24,229 bases of DNA, taken from contig JAFVTT010000002.1 in assembly GCA_017503065.1 (NCBI GenBank), positions 1 to 24,229 of the forward strand, read 5' to 3'. This document shows, in pieces, positions 23,067 to 24,229 of this stretch. This DNA is from Bacteroidaceae bacterium. Its GTDB lineage: Bacteria; Bacteroidota; Bacteroidia; Bacteroidales; Bacteroidaceae. The translations under genes were made by a program, and so were the position numbers. How positions within the stretch are numbered: position 1 is the first letter of the stretch; each line of letters opens with the position of its first letter. The notes under the pieces are model-generated. The model was not told the origin of the DNA. It ran no database searches and saw nothing but the letters and a program-made list of their open reading frames with translations.

Positions 23067-23555
23067 ATGACACAAACGGAGTTCGAACATAAACTGATAG
23101 GGATGCGCCCTCAGATGCTGAGGGTGGCCATGGATTTCTTCCACAACGAGGAGGATGCCGAGGATGTTGTCCAGGAGGTTTATGTAAGGATGCTGAAACG
23201 CGGGTGGCGACAGGGCGACAACGTTGAGGCCTTGGGCATAAGAGCGACAAAGAACCTGTGTGTCAGCGTGTGGAGGCGGCAACGATTGCGGGAATCCGAA
23301 CCATTGGAAAGCGTTCCGGAGTCTGCCGGACATGATTCCGCCGACACTCCGCTGCTAAACGGAGAACGGCATGCCGAGATAGAAAATGCCATACGAAAAC
23401 TTCCTCCGTCCGAGCAGAGGCTGATAAGGATGAAACATCAGGACGACATGCCTCTGGAGGAGATAGCAAAAAAGACGGGGATGAGCTGCCGTTCGGCCAG
23501 CACCATCATCAGTTCGGCAAAGAAACATCTACTAAAACTGATTAAAGACACATGA
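23067..23555 (+). CDS. ECF-family RNA polymerase sigma factor
   Basis: The 162-residue protein has sigma region 2 at about 5-72 (FFHNEEDAEDVVQEVYVRML, LGIRATKNLCVSVWRRQR) and region 4 at about 104-160 (AIRKLPPSEQRLIRMKHQDD, MPLEEIAKKTGMS, ASTIISSAKKHLLKLI). It directs RNA polymerase to a target regulon, typically envelope functions in this phylum. The next gene starts in its stop codon (ATGA, 23552-23555), and that gene encodes a single-pass membrane protein, the usual place for an anti-sigma factor. Unlike the fusion at 572-2269, this sigma factor is a separate polypeptide of normal size. Confidence 0.93.
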   Translation: MTQTEFEHKLIGMRPQMLRVAMDFFHNEEDAEDVVQEVYVRMLKRGWRQGDNVEALGIRATKNLCVSVWRRQRLRESEPLESVPESAGHDSADTPLLNGERHAEIENAIRKLPPSEQRLIRMKHQDDMPLEEIAKKTGMSCRSASTIISSAKKHLLKLIKDT

Positions 23556-24103
23556 TTGACAAGGAACTTATACGACAGGCAGCAGAAGACATTGACATCT
23601 TCGAGGCAGACCTCAGCCAGGAATATGACCGCATAGCACGTCAGCGCAAGCCGCTACGCCTATGGCCATGGGCGGCGGCCGCATGCCTGGTGATTGCGGT
23701 GGGCATATCTCTGCCAATGCTGGTGCGCACGGACAATGGCAACAGAAATACCATCGCTGAGGCAAAGATACAAACAGAGGGCGGACCTGTTGCCCAGCCA
23801 TCAGGGGTAGAGAGCGACGTTGCAATACCCGTACCACCTCCCCCTCCAGCCAGCGAAACCACAAATTTACGTTTGTCACAAACGGAAAAGATGCCGCCAC
23901 CTACGGCAACACCGGTAGAGGCTGAAGCAAAAACAAATCAAGAGTGCACGGAAGTTGACGAAATGATGTGCAATCTGCTTGACGAGATTACACAACAGAC
24001 AATTGCTGAGAAGAAATACGAGGAACATCTGTATTACACCCTGATGGAGGAAATCTGCACAAACGCATCTAACGAACATAACACACCGGAACTATCATTA
24101 TGA
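23552..24103 (+). CDS. Single-pass membrane protein, probable anti-sigma factor
   Basis: The 183-residue protein has an acidic cytoplasmic N-terminus (about 1-36), one membrane helix at about 38-57 (LWPWAAAACLVIAVGISLPM) and a periplasmic region with a proline run (VAIPVPPPPPA near 90-100). The C-terminal helical stretch begins near VDEMMCNLLDEITQQTIAEK. No zinc-binding HxxxCxxC is present in the N-terminal part, so it is not a ZAS-type anti-sigma factor. The assignment rests on topology and on 4-base overlaps with the sigma gene upstream and the exported-protein gene downstream. It could instead be a structural membrane protein co-regulated with the sigma factor. Confidence 0.6.
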   Translation: MIDKELIRQAAEDIDIFEADLSQEYDRIARQRKPLRLWPWAAAACLVIAVGISLPMLVRTDNGNRNTIAEAKIQTEGGPVAQPSGVESDVAIPVPPPPPASETTNLRLSQTEKMPPPTATPVEAEAKTNQECTEVDEMMCNLLDEITQQTIAEKKYEEHLYYTLMEEICTNASNEHNTPELSL

Positions 24104-24229
24104 AACACATTCTATCATCTATCATCCTTGCAACAATAACCATTGGTTGTTTTGCACAATCTGATTACAAACTTACCGGCAAGTCTGACAAGATAAGCCA
24201 TCTCATCAAGTTCATGTCTGCTGACAAGA
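24100..24229 (+). CDS. Exported protein, start only, function unknown
   Basis: Only 43 codons are in the window. They encode a signal peptide (MKHILSSIILATITIGCFA, then Q) and SDYKLTGKSDKISHLIKFMS. The start overlaps the stop of the membrane-protein gene as ATGA (24100-24103), so it belongs to the sigma/anti-sigma operon. A periplasmic or surface protein controlled with that system is likely. The family cannot be identified from this fragment. Confidence 0.65.
   Translation, partial: MKHILSSIILATITIGCFAQSDYKLTGKSDKISHLIKFMSADK

Overview
The window reads as chromosomal DNA of a Bacteroidales bacterium, most likely a Prevotella-type (Prevotellaceae) genome. Five minus-strand promoters carry an identical -7 box TACCTTTG with TTTG-like -33 boxes, which is the Bacteroidetes promoter form. 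Shine-Dalgarno sequences are mostly absent. There is a DUF4295 protein beside L33 and L28, a HECLGH-type dipeptidyl peptidase III lipoprotein, and a YDLSGRRV...GVYV...GKK C-terminal tail on a secreted protein. No phage, plasmid, CRISPR, tRNA or rRNA gene is visible.

Layout. Positions 1-366 (-) hold the start of an exported M3-family peptidyl-dipeptidase. Divergent from it, 572-2269 (+) encodes the most unusual protein here: an ECF sigma factor joined through one membrane helix and a periplasmic linker to an outer-membrane beta-barrel. It converges on, and overlaps by 11 bp, a fucosyltransferase-like glycosyltransferase (2259-3317, -). The minus strand then carries a flavodiiron protein (3479-4651), an acyl-ACP-synthetase/ACP/PlsC fusion (4767-7313), an exported esterase (7467-8555) and a TonB-dependent receptor (8607-10865). 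Strong terminators follow the flavodiiron and esterase genes, so the receptor and esterase probably form one transcript, and the acyltransferase and flavodiiron genes another.

From about 10.93 to 16.29 kb the DNA is clearly more AT-rich. This block holds three plus-strand envelope genes: a long coiled-coil lipoprotein (11183-13714), an OmpA-family porin (13754-14872) and a secreted protein with a surface-sorting-like tail (14958-16043). Positions 16295-21192 return to normal composition, all on the minus strand: DPP III, DUF4295, L33, L28, TsaD and methionine aminopeptidase, mostly protein synthesis and peptide turnover. A Ser-type sulfatase follows on plus (21325-22881).

The right end (23067 to the edge) is a second ECF sigma operon: sigma factor, single-pass membrane protein (probable anti-sigma factor), and an exported protein cut by the window edge, each overlapping the next by ATGA. 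The window therefore shows two designs of envelope-linked ECF control: the usual separate sigma and membrane partner at the right, and a single-polypeptide sigma/membrane/outer-membrane fusion at the left. The fusion is my leading candidate for an undescribed system.
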